This document shows, piece after piece, positions 40,901 through 50,295 of a stretch of 64,000 nt of DNA. Position 1 is the stretch's first letter. The number at the start of each line of letters is the position of its first letter. The notes under the pieces are model-generated. The model was given only the letters and a program-made list of their open reading frames with translations, was not told the DNA's origin and did not search any database. The stretch is from an uncultured bacterium (GTDB taxonomy: Bacteria; Pseudomonadota; Alphaproteobacteria; Rhodospirillales; Rhodospirillaceae), in NCBI GenBank assembly GCA_903888485.1, contig CAISTS010000032.1:1-64000 (forward strand), in the 5' to 3' direction. Both the position numbers and the translations under genes were made by a program.

Positions 40901-41791
40901 ATGAATATTAAATTTGCAGCCCTGACGGGTGCTGTGGCGCTCCTGATGAGCGGCAGTGCTCTGCCTCAAAGCCGAAACGACGTCTTCCCCGGCCGCGACG
41001 GCTATCGTCAGGAAGTGCGCGGGCCCGTCTACTTCTCGCGAGGCGACCGCGTGCCGCCGCGTTACCGCGACAACGAGTACCGTGTACGCGACATCCGCGG
41101 CAACAATCTGCCGCGCCCGAATACCCGTTCCTCCTATTGGGTGCGTGTGAACAACCAGTTCCTGTACATCGATTCCGGCAACGGCATCGTCCGCGCCGTC
41201 ATCAAGATCGAGGACCGCAGGGACAAGGACTGGGGCAATGACTGGCGCCGTCCGAACCGTGAATTTCCGGACCGTGGCCCGCCGCCGCGCATCCACGACC
41301 GTGGCGACCAGGAAGCACGCTGGCGCGAACGCTATCACGCGCAGTACACGGCCGACTCCGATCCGTTCTATCGCGAATGCCGCAACAAGGTTGACCCCGC
41401 CGCCGCCATCGTCGGCGCCGTGCTCGGCGGCCTGCTTGGCAACGCCGCCGGCGGACGCGGCAGCAACCAGACCGGCGCCACCATCGCAGGCGTGTTCGCG
41501 GGCGGCGCCATCGGTGCTGCGCTTAGCGGCAATCTCGATTGCGAGGACCGCGTCTACGCTTATCAGACCTACGGCGACGGATTCAATGCGGGCCGCGAGA
41601 ACGCCAAATACGAATGGCGCAACCCGAATAACGGCCGCCGCGGCGAACTGCTGGTGCGCGACTACTACGACGATCCGGATGGCTTCCGCTGCGCCGACTT
41701 CTCGCAGACCATCTACATCGATGGCCGCCCGCGCGAGGGTAAAGGCAAGGCGTGCCGCCAGCCCAACGGCAGCTGGGCGATTGTCGGCTAA
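40901..41791 (+). CDS. Exported RcnB-like protein with glycine zipper
   Basis: A 296-residue exported protein with a signal peptide (ALTGAVALLMSGSALP). The first half is rich in Arg/Asp/Pro and contains a YWVRVNNQFLYID segment resembling the RcnB domain. Residues about 165-195 form a glycine-zipper pair (AIVGAVLGGLLGNAAGG and AGVFAGGAIGAALSG), a membrane-inserting motif seen in outer-membrane lipoproteins. A strong aaggagag site precedes the ATG. It is not obviously part of the hopanoid operon and ends at a terminator. Confidence 0.72.
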   Translation: MNIKFAALTGAVALLMSGSALPQSRNDVFPGRDGYRQEVRGPVYFSRGDRVPPRYRDNEYRVRDIRGNNLPRPNTRSSYWVRVNNQFLYIDSGNGIVRAVIKIEDRRDKDWGNDWRRPNREFPDRGPPPRIHDRGDQEARWRERYHAQYTADSDPFYRECRNKVDPAAAIVGAVLGGLLGNAAGGRGSNQTGATIAGVFAGGAIGAALSGNLDCEDRVYAYQTYGDGFNAGRENAKYEWRNPNNGRRGELLVRDYYDDPDGFRCADFSQTIYIDGRPREGKGKACRQPNGSWAIVG

Positions 41792-41840
41792 AGCCTTCTA
41801 AGAATTGAGGCCGTCTTCCTTAAGGGACGCGCTTCGTTAG

Positions 41841-41878
41841 ACACGGGTCAGCCAGATATGGACTGACCCGTGTTCTTT
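41841..41878. terminator. Bidirectional terminator hairpin
   Basis: acacgggtcag (41841-41851) and ctgacccgtgt (41863-41873) form an 11-pair perfect stem with an 11-base loop, followed by tctttt on the plus strand. It ends the transcript of the glycine-zipper protein; hpnG starts 33 bases later at 41906. Confidence 0.8.
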
Positions 41879-41905
41879 TGTGAAGCGTCGCGATAAAAAG
41901 GCGCC

Positions 41906-42592
41906 ATGGCGCGCCTCGGCATCATCACCGGCATGGCCTTCGAGGCCGATATCCTGCACAGCGCTGCGGCTCGCTTGAGCGAAGAGCAGCGGCCGCTGAT
42001 CGTCTGTCATGGCTTCGGACGCAGCGCCTCGCGCCGCGCGGCACTGGAAGCCGTCAACAGTGGCGCGGAAGCACTGCTCAGCTTCGGTATCTGCGGCGGC
42101 CTCGACCCGGCCGCTAAAGCTGGCGATGTCCTTACCGCCCGGGAAGTGCGCGACGGTACACAGAATCTCGCCGCCGACGCCGGCTGGACCGACCGCATGT
42201 ATGCGCGCCTCGGTGGCGGCTTGCGCGGCGCTATCGCTCACGGGCCCCGCGTGCTGACGACGCCCGCCGAGAAGCGCGCGCTCTTCGAGACCAGCAAGGC
42301 TTCCGCCGTCGATATGGAAAGCTTCGGCGTCGCCGAGATCGCGGCCATGCGCGGGGTTCCCTTCGCCGCCCTGCGTGTAGTGGCCGATACCGCGGCCGAC
42401 GAGCTGCCCGACGTGGCCGTCGCCGCCGTCACAGCCGAGGGGCACGTGCGCGTGATGAAATCGGTGATGGGGGCCCTCGCCCATCCCCAGCAGATTCCGT
42501 CGCTGATCTGGCTGGGGCGGCGCACCAAAGCGGCGCGGGGCGTTTTGGTCGGGTTAGCCGACCTTGGCCTGGCGCGCGGCTTCTTTTTGTGA
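41906..42592 (+). CDS. hpnG: Adenosylhopane nucleosidase HpnG
   Basis: A 228-residue phosphorylase/nucleosidase of the purine and MTA/SAH-nucleosidase type. Conserved parts include [17 protein letters not shown] and the purine-site segment [15 protein letters not shown]. HpnG removes adenine from adenosylhopane made by HpnH, leaving ribosylhopane, the precursor of bacteriohopanetetrol. It and hpnH are convergent and their coding ends overlap by 39 bases (42554-42592). The start ATG follows a short upstream region and the family N-terminus fits. Confidence 0.92.
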   Translation: MARLGIITGMAFEADILHSAAARLSEEQRPLIVCHGFGRSASRRAALEAVNSGAEALLSFGICGGLDPAAKAGDVLTAREVRDGTQNLAADAGWTDRMYARLGGGLRGAIAHGPRVLTTPAEKRALFETSKASAVDMESFGVAEIAAMRGVPFAALRVVADTAADELPDVAVAAVTAEGHVRVMKSVMGALAHPQQIPSLIWLGRRTKAARGVLVGLADLGLARGFFL

Positions 42593-43717
42593 GGGCGGCA
42601 GCGAGTCCGTCAGCGCCTTGACCTGCTTCTCGAAGACGTATTGCGCCGGGCGCTGCTTATCGAGCGCGATCTCCGGCGCCATGGGGCCTTCGGTGTTCAC
42701 GCCCTTCAGCATGACCATCAGCGCCTGGAGCGGGTGCTTGGCGGTTTCGATCACCGAAGTCGGTTCGAAGCCCGAGTGCACCATGCAGTTGGCGCATTTC
42801 TCGTAGTTGCCGACCCCGTAGTCGTCCCAGGCCGTGGTCTCCATCAGCTCCTTGAAGCTTTTCACGTAGCCTTCGCCGACGAGGTAGCAAGGGCGCTGCC
42901 AGCCGAAGACGTTGCGCGTCGGGTTACCCCACGGCGTACAGGCGTAGGTCTGGTTGCCGGCGAGGAAGTCGAGGTACAGGCTCGACTGGTTGAACACCCA
43001 CTTCTTCATGCCTTTGTCGAGGCGTTCCTTGCCGAGACGGAAGATGCTGCGGAACAGCTCCTTGGTCTTACTGCGCGACAGGAAGTGATCCTGAACGGGC
43101 GCGCGCTCGTAGGCATAACCCGGCGCCATGGTGACGCCTTCGACGCCAAGCTGCATGGCGTAGTCGATGAATTCCGCGACGCGCTCGGGCACGGCGTTGT
43201 TGAACAGCGTGCAGTTGATGGTGATACGGAAGCCGCGCTTCACCGCCTCTTGGATCGCTTCAACCGCGCGGTCGAACGTACCCGGCTGCGAAACGGCGTG
43301 GTCGTGCTCTTCGCGCAGGCCGTCTAGATGGATGGACAGCGTGAGGTACGGGCTCGGCTTGAATTGATCGAGCTTCTTCTTGAGCAACAGCGCGTTGGTG
43401 CAGAGATAGACGAACTTCTTGCGCGCAACGATGCCCTCGACGATTTCGACGATCTCTTTGTGCAGAAGCGGCTCGCCGCCCGGGATCGAGACCACCGGTG
43501 CGCCGCATTCATCCACGGCCTGGAAGCATTCTTCCGGCGAGAGGCGGCGATTGAGGATGCTGTCGGGGTAGTCGATCTTGCCGCAGCCCGCGCAAGCGAG
43601 ATTGCAGCGGAACAACGGCTCGAGCATTAGCACCAGCGGATAGCGCTTATTGCCGAGCAGCTTCTGCTTGACGATATAAGCGCCGACACGGACTTGCTGA
43701 ATGACGGGAACGGCCAT
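42554..43717 (-). CDS. hpnH: Adenosylhopane synthase HpnH (radical SAM)
   Basis: A 387-residue radical SAM enzyme. The iron-sulfur motif is Cys38-x3-Cys42-x2-Cys45 (CNLACAGC), with [13 protein letters not shown] as the SAM-binding strand. HpnH adds a 5-prime-deoxyadenosyl radical to hopene (diploptene) to form adenosylhopane. The C-terminal part carries further cysteines (CANCMVHSG) as usual. It runs opposite to hpnG, overlapping it by 39 bases, and its start is 14 bases downstream of the ispH stop on the same strand, so ispH-hpnH is a pair. Confidence 0.95.
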   Translation of the reverse strand: MAVPVIQQVRVGAYIVKQKLLGNKRYPLVLMLEPLFRCNLACAGCGKIDYPDSILNRRLSPEECFQAVDECGAPVVSIPGGEPLLHKEIVEIVEGIVARKKFVYLCTNALLLKKKLDQFKPSPYLTLSIHLDGLREEHDHAVSQPGTFDRAVEAIQEAVKRGFRITINCTLFNNAVPERVAEFIDYAMQLGVEGVTMAPGYAYERAPVQDHFLSRSKTKELFRSIFRLGKERLDKGMKKWVFNQSSLYLDFLAGNQTYACTPWGNPTRNVFGWQRPCYLVGEGYVKSFKELMETTAWDDYGVGNYEKCANCMVHSGFEPTSVIETAKHPLQALMVMLKGVNTEGPMAPEIALDKQRPAQYVFEKQVKALTDSLPPSQKEAARQAKVG

Positions 43718-43731
43718 TTCTTTTTCTTTTC

Positions 43732-44676
43732 TTACTGTGCCGCCGCGGCGGCAATTTCCTTGAGCTGCTTAGGCAGCTTGAAGTGGATGTTCTCGGTCAC
43801 GCCGTCGAGCGGCTCGACCTGGATGTCGGCCAGCGTGCGCAGCTTGGCGATCAGTTCGTCCACCAGCGCTTCCGGCGCCGAGGCGCCGGCGGTGATGCCC
43901 ACGGTCTTCTTGCCGGCAAGCCATGCTGATTCCAATCCGCCGGCATCGTCGATGAGGTAACTGGGCACGCCCATGTCTTCGCCGAGATCGCGCAGTCGGT
44001 TGGAGTTGGAGCTGTTCTTGGCGCCGAGCACCAGGATTACGTCGGACTTCTCGGCCAACTCGCGCATGGCATGCTGGCGGTTTTGCGTCGCGTAGCAAAT
44101 GTCTTTCACATCCGGTCCGTGGATGGCCGGGAAGCGCGCCCGCAGCGCGGCGATGATGTCGCGGGTGTCGTCCACCGACAGCGTGGTCTGGGTGACATAA
44201 GCGAGCTTGTCGGGATCGGTGACCTTGAGCGTGGCAACGTCGGCGACGTTGCCAACCAGATGCACCTTGCCGTCGATTTGCCCGAGCGTGCCTTCGACTT
44301 CGGCGTGACCAGCGTGGCCGATGAGCACGACCTCGAAACCGTCCATGGCGTAGCGCTGGCCTTCGGTGTGCACGCGTGCCACCAAAGGGCAGGTTGCATC
44401 CAGCACCTCGAGGCCGCGCAGGCCTGCGTCGCTTACCACCTTGCGCGAGACGCCGTGGGCCGAGAACACCGTGATGGCGCCTTTGGGGATGTCGCTGACC
44501 TCATCGACGAAGACCGCGCCCTTGGCGCGCAGGTCATCGACCACGCGCTTGTTGTGCACGATCTCGTGCCGCACATAGACCGGCGGACCGAATTTCTTCA
44601 GCGCGAGCTCGACGATTTCGACGGCGCGCACGACGCCGGCACAAAAACCGCGCGGCTGCGCGAGCAAGACTTTCAT
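43732..44676 (-). CDS. ispH: 4-Hydroxy-3-methylbut-2-enyl diphosphate reductase
   Basis: A 314-residue iron-sulfur enzyme of the last MEP-pathway step, reducing HMBPP to IPP and DMAPP. The three cluster cysteines are Cys12 (PRGFCAGV), Cys96 (LDATCPLV) and Cys194 (KDICYATQ), at the family positions. I chose ATG 44676, which gives the usual [12 protein letters not shown] start, over an ATG five codons earlier. The gene ends 14 bases before hpnH on one strand. Together with dxs it ties precursor supply to hopanoid synthesis. Confidence 0.96.
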   Translation of the reverse strand: MKVLLAQPRGFCAGVVRAVEIVELALKKFGPPVYVRHEIVHNKRVVDDLRAKGAVFVDEVSDIPKGAITVFSAHGVSRKVVSDAGLRGLEVLDATCPLVARVHTEGQRYAMDGFEVVLIGHAGHAEVEGTLGQIDGKVHLVGNVADVATLKVTDPDKLAYVTQTTLSVDDTRDIIAALRARFPAIHGPDVKDICYATQNRQHAMRELAEKSDVILVLGAKNSSNSNRLRDLGEDMGVPSYLIDDAGGLESAWLAGKKTVGITAGASAPEALVDELIAKLRTLADIQVEPLDGVTENIHFKLPKQLKEIAAAAAQ

Positions 44677-44781
44677 AGGGAAGCGCCCCATAAACCACTG
44701 ATAGGGCTAGTTATACAGAGTGCGGCGCAGCACACCAGCCCCGAACCGATTTGCGACAGAAAATTTAATGGTTACAGTCTG

Positions 44782-46035
44782 TTAAGCGCCTTCGAGGGCC
44801 GCTTTCATCCGCGTCCGGTCGAGGTCTTTCTCCCAATGGGCCACAAAGACCGTGGCCACCCCGTTGCCGATGAAATTGGTCAACGCTCGGCACTCGCTCA
44901 TGAAGCGGTCGATGCCGAGGATGAGCGCCATGCCTTCGATGGGGATGGTGGGCACCACCGCCAACGTCGCGGCTAGGGTGACGAAGCCCGAACCGGTGAC
45001 TCCCGCCGCGCCCTTGGAGGTGATCATGGCCACGGTCAGCAGCGTAAGCTGCTGGAAGAGCGTGAGCTCCACGTTGGTCGCCTGGGCGACAAACAGCGCC
45101 GCCATGGTCATGTAGATATTCGTGCCGTCGAGGTTGAAGGAATAACCCGCCGGCACGACCAGGCCCACCACCGGTTTCGCGCAGCCCATGCGCTCGAGCT
45201 TTTCCATGAGCGACGGCAACGCGCTTTCGGACGAGCTGGTGCCGAGCACGATCAGCAGCTCCTCTTTGATGTAGGCAATGAACTTGAAGATGCTGACGCC
45301 AACCGAGCGCGCGATCAGCCCGAGGACCACGATCACGAACAACAGCGCGGTGATGTAGAAGCCGGCCATGAGTTTCAATAAAGGAATGAGCGCGGCCAGG
45401 CCGTAGCGCCCGATGGTGAAGGCCATCGCCCCGAACGCACCAATCGGCGCCAAGCGCATGATGAAGCCCAGCAGCTTGAAGATCACATGGGCAAGGCTGT
45501 CGATGCCGGTGCGAATGCCGTCACCGCGCGCCCCCAAGGCCGACAGCGCAAAGCCAAACAGGATGGCGAACAGCAGCACCTGCAACACATCGCCCGAAGC
45601 AAAGGCATCAACGACGGTGTTAGGGATAATGTTGAGCAGGAAATCGACGATGTGCTGGCTCTCGGCGCGCTTGGTGTAGTCGCTGACCGCCGAGGCATCC
45701 ATGGTGGCCGGATCGGCGTTGAAGCCGTCGCCGGGACGCAGCACGTTGGCGACGACGAGGCCGATAATAAGCGCGATGGTCGAGACCACTTCAAAGTAGA
45801 TGATCGCCTTAGCGCCGACGCGCCCGACCTTCTTCGCGTCCTGCATTCCGGCGATACCCGAGACCACGGTGCAGAAAATCACCACCGGGATGATCATTTT
45901 GATGAGCTTGATGAAGGCATCGCCCAGCGGCTTCATGGCCGCGCCCCAGGCCGGCATGAAATAGCCAAGCAAAATGCCGATCGTGATGGCGATCAGCACC
46001 TGAACGTAGAGCACTTTGTAGAACGGCTTTTTCAT
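44782..46035 (-). CDS. C4-dicarboxylate/cation symporter DctA-like
   Basis: A 417-residue sodium- or proton-coupled dicarboxylate/amino acid symporter with about eight helices and two re-entrant hairpins. Signature regions are [17 protein letters not shown] and [21 protein letters not shown]. The start at 46035 is preceded by a run of G residues as ribosome site. DctA-type proteins import succinate, fumarate and malate. It stands alone, downstream of two repeat palindromes and about 100 bases from ispH. The substrate class is confident; the exact substrate is not. Confidence 0.92.
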   Translation of the reverse strand: MKKPFYKVLYVQVLIAITIGILLGYFMPAWGAAMKPLGDAFIKLIKMIIPVVIFCTVVSGIAGMQDAKKVGRVGAKAIIYFEVVSTIALIIGLVVANVLRPGDGFNADPATMDASAVSDYTKRAESQHIVDFLLNIIPNTVVDAFASGDVLQVLLFAILFGFALSALGARGDGIRTGIDSLAHVIFKLLGFIMRLAPIGAFGAMAFTIGRYGLAALIPLLKLMAGFYITALLFVIVVLGLIARSVGVSIFKFIAYIKEELLIVLGTSSSESALPSLMEKLERMGCAKPVVGLVVPAGYSFNLDGTNIYMTMAALFVAQATNVELTLFQQLTLLTVAMITSKGAAGVTGSGFVTLAATLAVVPTIPIEGMALILGIDRFMSECRALTNFIGNGVATVFVAHWEKDLDRTRMKAALEGA

Positions 46036-46107
46036 GATCCCCCCCGAAGGCTCCTGCATAGCACGGTTTTGCGGCTGGAGCACCGCTCGTCCCTCAAACG
46101 CGCTGTC

Positions 46108-46251
46108 GTCCTGGGGCTTGTCCCCAGGACCCAGGGTAACAACGCACACGGCCTTTGAGCCGCCGCCGTTTGCAACATGCGCCCACGATCTTGGCCGCCC
46201 TTCTTCGATGCGGCCCTGGATCCTTGGGGACGCGCTGCTCGCGCCCAAGGA
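46108..46251. repeat. Two REP-like palindromes
   Basis: gtcctgggg-cttgt-ccccaggac (46108-46130) and a larger unit at 46221-46251 in which tccttggg pairs with cccaagga around a cgcg/cgcg inner stem. These resemble dispersed intergenic palindromes of proteobacteria. A third palindrome of similar style is at 16643-16662. They lie in the 647-base gap between the symporter and the ABC-F gene. Confidence 0.65.
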
Positions 46252-46385
46252 TGACGGTTGTGACTTATGCCTGAGGGCGTGCATCGCGGGAACAATTCTC
46301 GCCTGAACGGGCGCTGGAATTGTATAATGAATTTCGTCAACGGTATCCTTGAGGCGCATCTTTCAGCATTGGATAGCGAGACGAA

Positions 46386-46577
46386 ATGCGTGATCTCTTA
46401 CGTCAGATCCGGCCTTGCATTGGCGCCGGACTAGTGGCTCTGACATTGCTGCCATCGATCAGCCGCGCGGCAGATACGGCACGACCGAACAAGCGGACAA
46501 CCGGATTAAACGAAAAAGTGCGCGCAAGCTCTCGTCGTTCTTTTGGTTTCCCGACGAACTCGCCGCCACATACCTAG
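46386..46577 (+). CDS. Possible small exported protein, perhaps frameshifted
   Basis: A 63-codon frame begins MRDLLRQIRPCIGAGLVALTLLPSISRAA, which looks like a signal peptide. After about residue 30 the sequence loses character, while a second frame (to 46663) continues with a plausible segment (FFWFPDELAATYLEIAP), so the gene may be frameshifted or the signal-like start may be chance. I give it low confidence and no function. Confidence 0.3.
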   Translation: MRDLLRQIRPCIGAGLVALTLLPSISRAADTARPNKRTTGLNEKVRASSRRSFGFPTNSPPHT

Positions 46578-46682
46578 AAATTGCGCCTTCTAAGGAGCCC
46601 GCACCAGAGCCGTATCGCTACTTCCCGGGATGCGGAGAGACGTGGCGATCATGCCCGCGGTGAGTGGCAGTGCACAGCACCA

Positions 46683-48497
46683 TCACCCCTCCAACTCCTC
46701 CCGCAGAATCTCCAGCGCCAGCCATTCGTCTTCGCCTTTGACGAGGGTGGCTTGGGTAGCTTCCAATTCGGCGGCGGTTTGGGTGAAGGCGCCGGGGTCG
46801 CGGGCGAAGAGCGAGGGGTCGTTTAATTTCACCTGAAGGCGCGCGATGTCGGCCCGTAGCCCCGCGAGCTTCTTAGGCAGCGTTTCCAAGGCGTGTTTTT
46901 CCTTGAAGCCCAGTTTGCGTTTGGCTTGCGCGGCGCGCTCAGCCGTCGGCTCTTTCGGCTTCGCGGTCTTCGCCGCCCCGCCGTTGTCGCGCACCCGCGC
47001 CTGCACGCCGACGCCGCGCTGGGCCACCATGTCCGAATAGCCGCCGGCATAGGCCATCCACTTGCCGTCGCCTTCATAGGCGATGGTGGCGGTGACGACG
47101 CGGTCGAGGAAATCGCGGTCGTGACTGACCAGGAGAACGGTGCCGGCGTAGTCGGCCAGCATCTCCTGCAGCAAATCGAGCGTTTCGAGATCGAGATCGT
47201 TGGTGGGTTCGTCGAGCACCAGAAGGTTCGAGGGGCGCGCGAGCGCGCGGGCCAGCATCAGCCGGCCGCGCTCGCCGCCCGACAGCCGCATGACCGGCGT
47301 GTTAGCCTGCTCGGGAATGAACAAGAAGTCCTTCATATAGCCGACGACGTGTTTGCGCGACTCACCCACCGTAACCATGTCGCCGTGACCTTGGGTGAGA
47401 ACTTCCTTCAGCGTCTCGTCGGGATGCAATGACTCACGCTTCTGATCGAGCGTGACCATCTTGAGGTTCGCACCCAGCTTCACCGTGCCGCTGTCGGGCT
47501 CCAGCGCGCCGGTCAGCATATTGAGCAGTGTCGTTTTGCCCGCACCGTTGGGGCCGACGATGCCGATGCGGTCGCCGCGCGCGACGCGGATAGATGCATT
47601 CTTGACGATGACGCGCTCGCCGAAAGCCTTGGCGATGTTCTTGGCTTCGATCACCAACTTCGCCGCGCTCTCGGCTTCGGCAACGCTCATGCTCACCGTA
47701 CCGGTTGCGCCGCGATACTCACGGCGCTCCTGGCGCAGCTTGTGCAGATCTCCGAGGCGTTTCTGGTTGCGCTTCCTTCGGCCCGAGACGCCGTAGCGCA
47801 CCCAGTCTTCCTCGCGCGCGATCTTGCGGTCGATCTTGTGCTGGGCGACTTCCTCCTGCGCCAGCATCTCGTCGCGCCAGGCCTCGAACGCACCGAACCC
47901 CTGATCGAGCTTCCGCACGCTGCCGCGATCGATCCAGGCGGTAGAGCGCGTGAGGTTGGTGAGGAAGCGCCGGTCGTGGCTGATGAGCACCAGCGCCGAG
48001 CGCAGGCCCTTCAGTTCGCCTTCCAGCCATTCGATGGCCGGCAGATCGAGATGGTTGGTGGGCTCGTCCATCAAAAGAATATCGGGACCGGGCGCCAGCG
48101 CACGGGCGAGCGCCACACGGCGCATTTCGCCACCCGAAAGCCGCGATGGACCTTCCTCGCCCGTGAATCCGAAATTGCCCAGCAGCGTGCGCGCGTGATG
48201 CGGATCGTCGTGCGTCCCCAGTCCTGCAGCAACGTAGTCCCAGGTCGTCGCGAAACCACCGAAGTCCGGCTCCTGCGGCAGATACCGAATGCTCGTCCCC
48301 TGCTGTAGCGCGCGCTCGCCGCGGTCGGGCTCGATCATGCCGGCGGCGATCTTGAGCAGCGTCGATTTGCCCGAGCCGTTACGGCCCACCAGCGCCAGGC
48401 GCTCGCCCTCGCCCACGGTCAACTCGGCCCCGTCCAATAGGACTGGGCCTCCAAAGGTCAGGTGGATATCGCGCAGAAGGAGGAGCGGTGCGGCCAT
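46683..48497 (-). CDS. ABC-F family ATPase, Uup-like
   Basis: A 604-residue protein with two ABC ATPase domains, without membrane helices. Domain 1 has Walker A GRNGSGKST and signature LSGGEMRRVALARAL; domain 2 has GPNGAGKTT and LSGGERGRLMLARAL, each followed by an LDEPTN Walker B. The C-terminal coiled coil (residues about 530-604) is typical of Uup, which binds ribosomes or DNA-related structures. The start at 48497 (MAAPLLLL) fits homologues better than the ATG at 48533. It stands alone on the minus strand. Confidence 0.92.
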   Translation of the reverse strand: MAAPLLLLRDIHLTFGGPVLLDGAELTVGEGERLALVGRNGSGKSTLLKIAAGMIEPDRGERALQQGTSIRYLPQEPDFGGFATTWDYVAAGLGTHDDPHHARTLLGNFGFTGEEGPSRLSGGEMRRVALARALAPGPDILLMDEPTNHLDLPAIEWLEGELKGLRSALVLISHDRRFLTNLTRSTAWIDRGSVRKLDQGFGAFEAWRDEMLAQEEVAQHKIDRKIAREEDWVRYGVSGRRKRNQKRLGDLHKLRQERREYRGATGTVSMSVAEAESAAKLVIEAKNIAKAFGERVIVKNASIRVARGDRIGIVGPNGAGKTTLLNMLTGALEPDSGTVKLGANLKMVTLDQKRESLHPDETLKEVLTQGHGDMVTVGESRKHVVGYMKDFLFIPEQANTPVMRLSGGERGRLMLARALARPSNLLVLDEPTNDLDLETLDLLQEMLADYAGTVLLVSHDRDFLDRVVTATIAYEGDGKWMAYAGGYSDMVAQRGVGVQARVRDNGGAAKTAKPKEPTAERAAQAKRKLGFKEKHALETLPKKLAGLRADIARLQVKLNDPSLFARDPGAFTQTAAELEATQATLVKGEDEWLALEILREELEG

Positions 48498-48620
48498 GAG
48501 CTCTTGGTTCGAAAAGGGGCCGTCTTGTAACACCCCCTTTACCGTTCAGCCCATAGCGGATACGGCCCCGGCAGGCTAGGGTACGCCCCGCTTCAGGCCT
48601 CCAGGGGGATCACCGGTTTC

Positions 48621-49217
48621 ATGCGTAAGTTCGCGATCTTGGCCATCAGTTGTTGGTCGGGCTTTCTTTTGATGTCCTTGGAGCTGCTGTCGGGCCGCAT
48701 CCTCGCGCCAACCTTCGGTAGCAGCATCTATGTCTGGGGCGCAGTGATCACCATCTTCATGCTGGCGCTGTCGATCGGCTATTTGATCGGCGGGCGCTAT
48801 TCCATGAACTCGCCCCGGCTCAGCGTCCTGTGCGCCTTGCACCTGGCCTCGGGCCTTTTGATCCTGCCGATCATCGCCTTCGAACTGCCCGTGCTTGACG
48901 GGATTTTCGAGTACACCCAAGACCCGCGGTTGGGCTCGCTGCTCGCCAGCGTCATTCTGTTCTTTCTTCCCGCCGTGGTCTGCGGCACAGTCGCCCCTTA
49001 TGCGGTGCGGTTGCTGGTCGAAGACTCGCAAGCCGCCGGTTTTTACGCCGGCCTGCAATACTTCTTCTCGACGGCGTTCAGCGCCGCGGGAACGCTGCTG
49101 ACGTCGTTTTATTTCGTGCTGATCTTTGAAGTGGATCAGATCCTTATGCTGCTTTTGGGCGTGACGGTGGTCGTGGCCGGGGGCGCCTTCGTGATGTCGA
49201 AACGGATTGCACCATGA
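48621..49217 (+). CDS. Membrane protein of the fused-MFS/spermidine-synthase type
   Basis: A 198-residue membrane protein with about six helices. Its start FAILAISCWSGFLLMSLELLSGRILAPTFG-like opening and the PYAVRLLVED segment match the membrane part of proteins in which a transporter-like domain is fused to a spermidine-synthase domain. Here the catalytic half is encoded by the next gene, whose ATG overlaps this stop by 4 bases (ATGA). So a fusion family appears split into two co-translated genes. The substrate is unknown. Confidence 0.8.
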   Translation: MRKFAILAISCWSGFLLMSLELLSGRILAPTFGSSIYVWGAVITIFMLALSIGYLIGGRYSMNSPRLSVLCALHLASGLLILPIIAFELPVLDGIFEYTQDPRLGSLLASVILFFLPAVVCGTVAPYAVRLLVEDSQAAGFYAGLQYFFSTAFSAAGTLLTSFYFVLIFEVDQILMLLLGVTVVVAGGAFVMSKRIAP

Positions 49218-50134
49218 GTTCCAAGATCATGAATACCCCTTTCAAGAAACTCGCGCTGCCCCTCACCGTTGCGCTTGGCGCGCTCTGTGCCACCGCGCCG
49301 GCCTATGCGCTGAAGACCATCCATTCCGAGCGCTCGCTGTACCGCAATCTCTTCGTCACCGAAGACGGCGATCTGCGCTGCCTGACGTTCCGGCGCGCCA
49401 CCGCCGGCACGCGCCAGACCTGCTTCGATAAGACGCAGCCGGATTTTCTCTACTTCCCCTACGCGCGCATGATGATCGGCTCGCTTTATCTCAACCCCAA
49501 TCCGGGCCGCATCCTGATTGTCGGCCTTGGCGGCGGCACGCTGCCCATGACGATGCGCGGCATCCTGCCGAATGCCACGATCGATGTTGTTGAGATCGAC
49601 CCCGCCGTCACCAAGGCGGCGAAGGAATTCTTCAACTTCAAGGAAGACGACAAACTCAAGGTCACCGAAGAGGACGGCCGCGTCTTCGTGAAGAAGGCGA
49701 TAAAAGCCGGCACGCAGTACGACTTGATCATGCTCGACGCCTTCGAGGACGATTACATCCCCGAGCACATGCTGACGCGCGAGTTCCTGCAGGAGATCAA
49801 GACGATCCTGGTGCCAGGCGGCGTGGTCGCCGCCAACACGTTCTCTTCCAGCGGCCTCTATCCTTACGAGTCCGCCACCTACGCCGAGGCCTTCGGTAAA
49901 TTCTATAACCTAAAGGCCGCCAACCGGGTCATGTGGGCCCAGAACGGCCCGCTCGCGGCCCAGGAGACCCTCGATGCAAATGCAAAGGCCCTGGAGCCCG
50001 AGCTAGAAAAACGCGGTGTAAAGTCGGGAATGTTGTTCCTGATGCTCAATGCCAGGCAGGATTGGCCGGACGACGCGCGCGTCCTGACCGATCAGTTCTC
50101 CCCGTCTAACCTATTGAATACCCGCGTGAAATAG
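49214..50134 (+). CDS. Exported spermidine-synthase-like protein
   Basis: A 306-residue Rossmann-fold protein related to spermidine synthases: ILIVGLGGGTLPM is the SAM-site loop, VVEIDP the acidic ribose-binding residue, and LIMLDAFEDDYIPEH the catalytic-loop equivalent. Unusually it begins with a signal peptide (LALPLTVALGALCATAPAYA), which would place it in the periplasm, where SAM-dependent propylamine transfer is not expected. It follows a membrane protein gene by a 4-base overlap. It may bind a ligand or process a substrate outside the cytoplasm; true polyamine synthase activity is doubtful. Confidence 0.82.
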   Translation: MSSKIMNTPFKKLALPLTVALGALCATAPAYALKTIHSERSLYRNLFVTEDGDLRCLTFRRATAGTRQTCFDKTQPDFLYFPYARMMIGSLYLNPNPGRILIVGLGGGTLPMTMRGILPNATIDVVEIDPAVTKAAKEFFNFKEDDKLKVTEEDGRVFVKKAIKAGTQYDLIMLDAFEDDYIPEHMLTREFLQEIKTILVPGGVVAANTFSSSGLYPYESATYAEAFGKFYNLKAANRVMWAQNGPLAAQETLDANAKALEPELEKRGVKSGMLFLMLNARQDWPDDARVLTDQFSPSNLLNTRVK

Positions 50135-50186
50135 CCGCTTTTCACTTTCGGCATGCCAGCTATACGGGTCCGTCGATTGACCCGCA

Positions 50187-50201
50187 TATTGCATTGCAAT
50201 A
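50187..50201. promoter_or_regulatory. 15-base perfect palindrome in an intergenic region
   Basis: tattgca-t-tgcaata is a perfect odd palindrome about 95 bases before the start of a small exported protein. It stands in a short AT-rich patch in otherwise GC-rich DNA, suggesting a protein-binding or promoter site. A hairpin cgggtc/gacccg lies just before it (50165-50184). Confidence 0.4.
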
Positions 50202-50295
50202 ATAACCCCCCATCTCACGACCGGGCGCCGCGATGCGGCTCTCAAAGCGCCGGACGAGCAATGGTGGAGCCGCAGGTTTTTCAAAGGGTCGTGTC

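Larger units (their letters stand above)
46036..46682. other. Intergenic region with palindromes and a doubtful small gene
   Basis: This gap holds the palindromic repeats, the symporter promoter (minus), and a short frame at 46386 (plus) discussed separately. No other open frame shows a domain, ribosome site and codon pattern that would support a gene. Confidence 0.5.
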
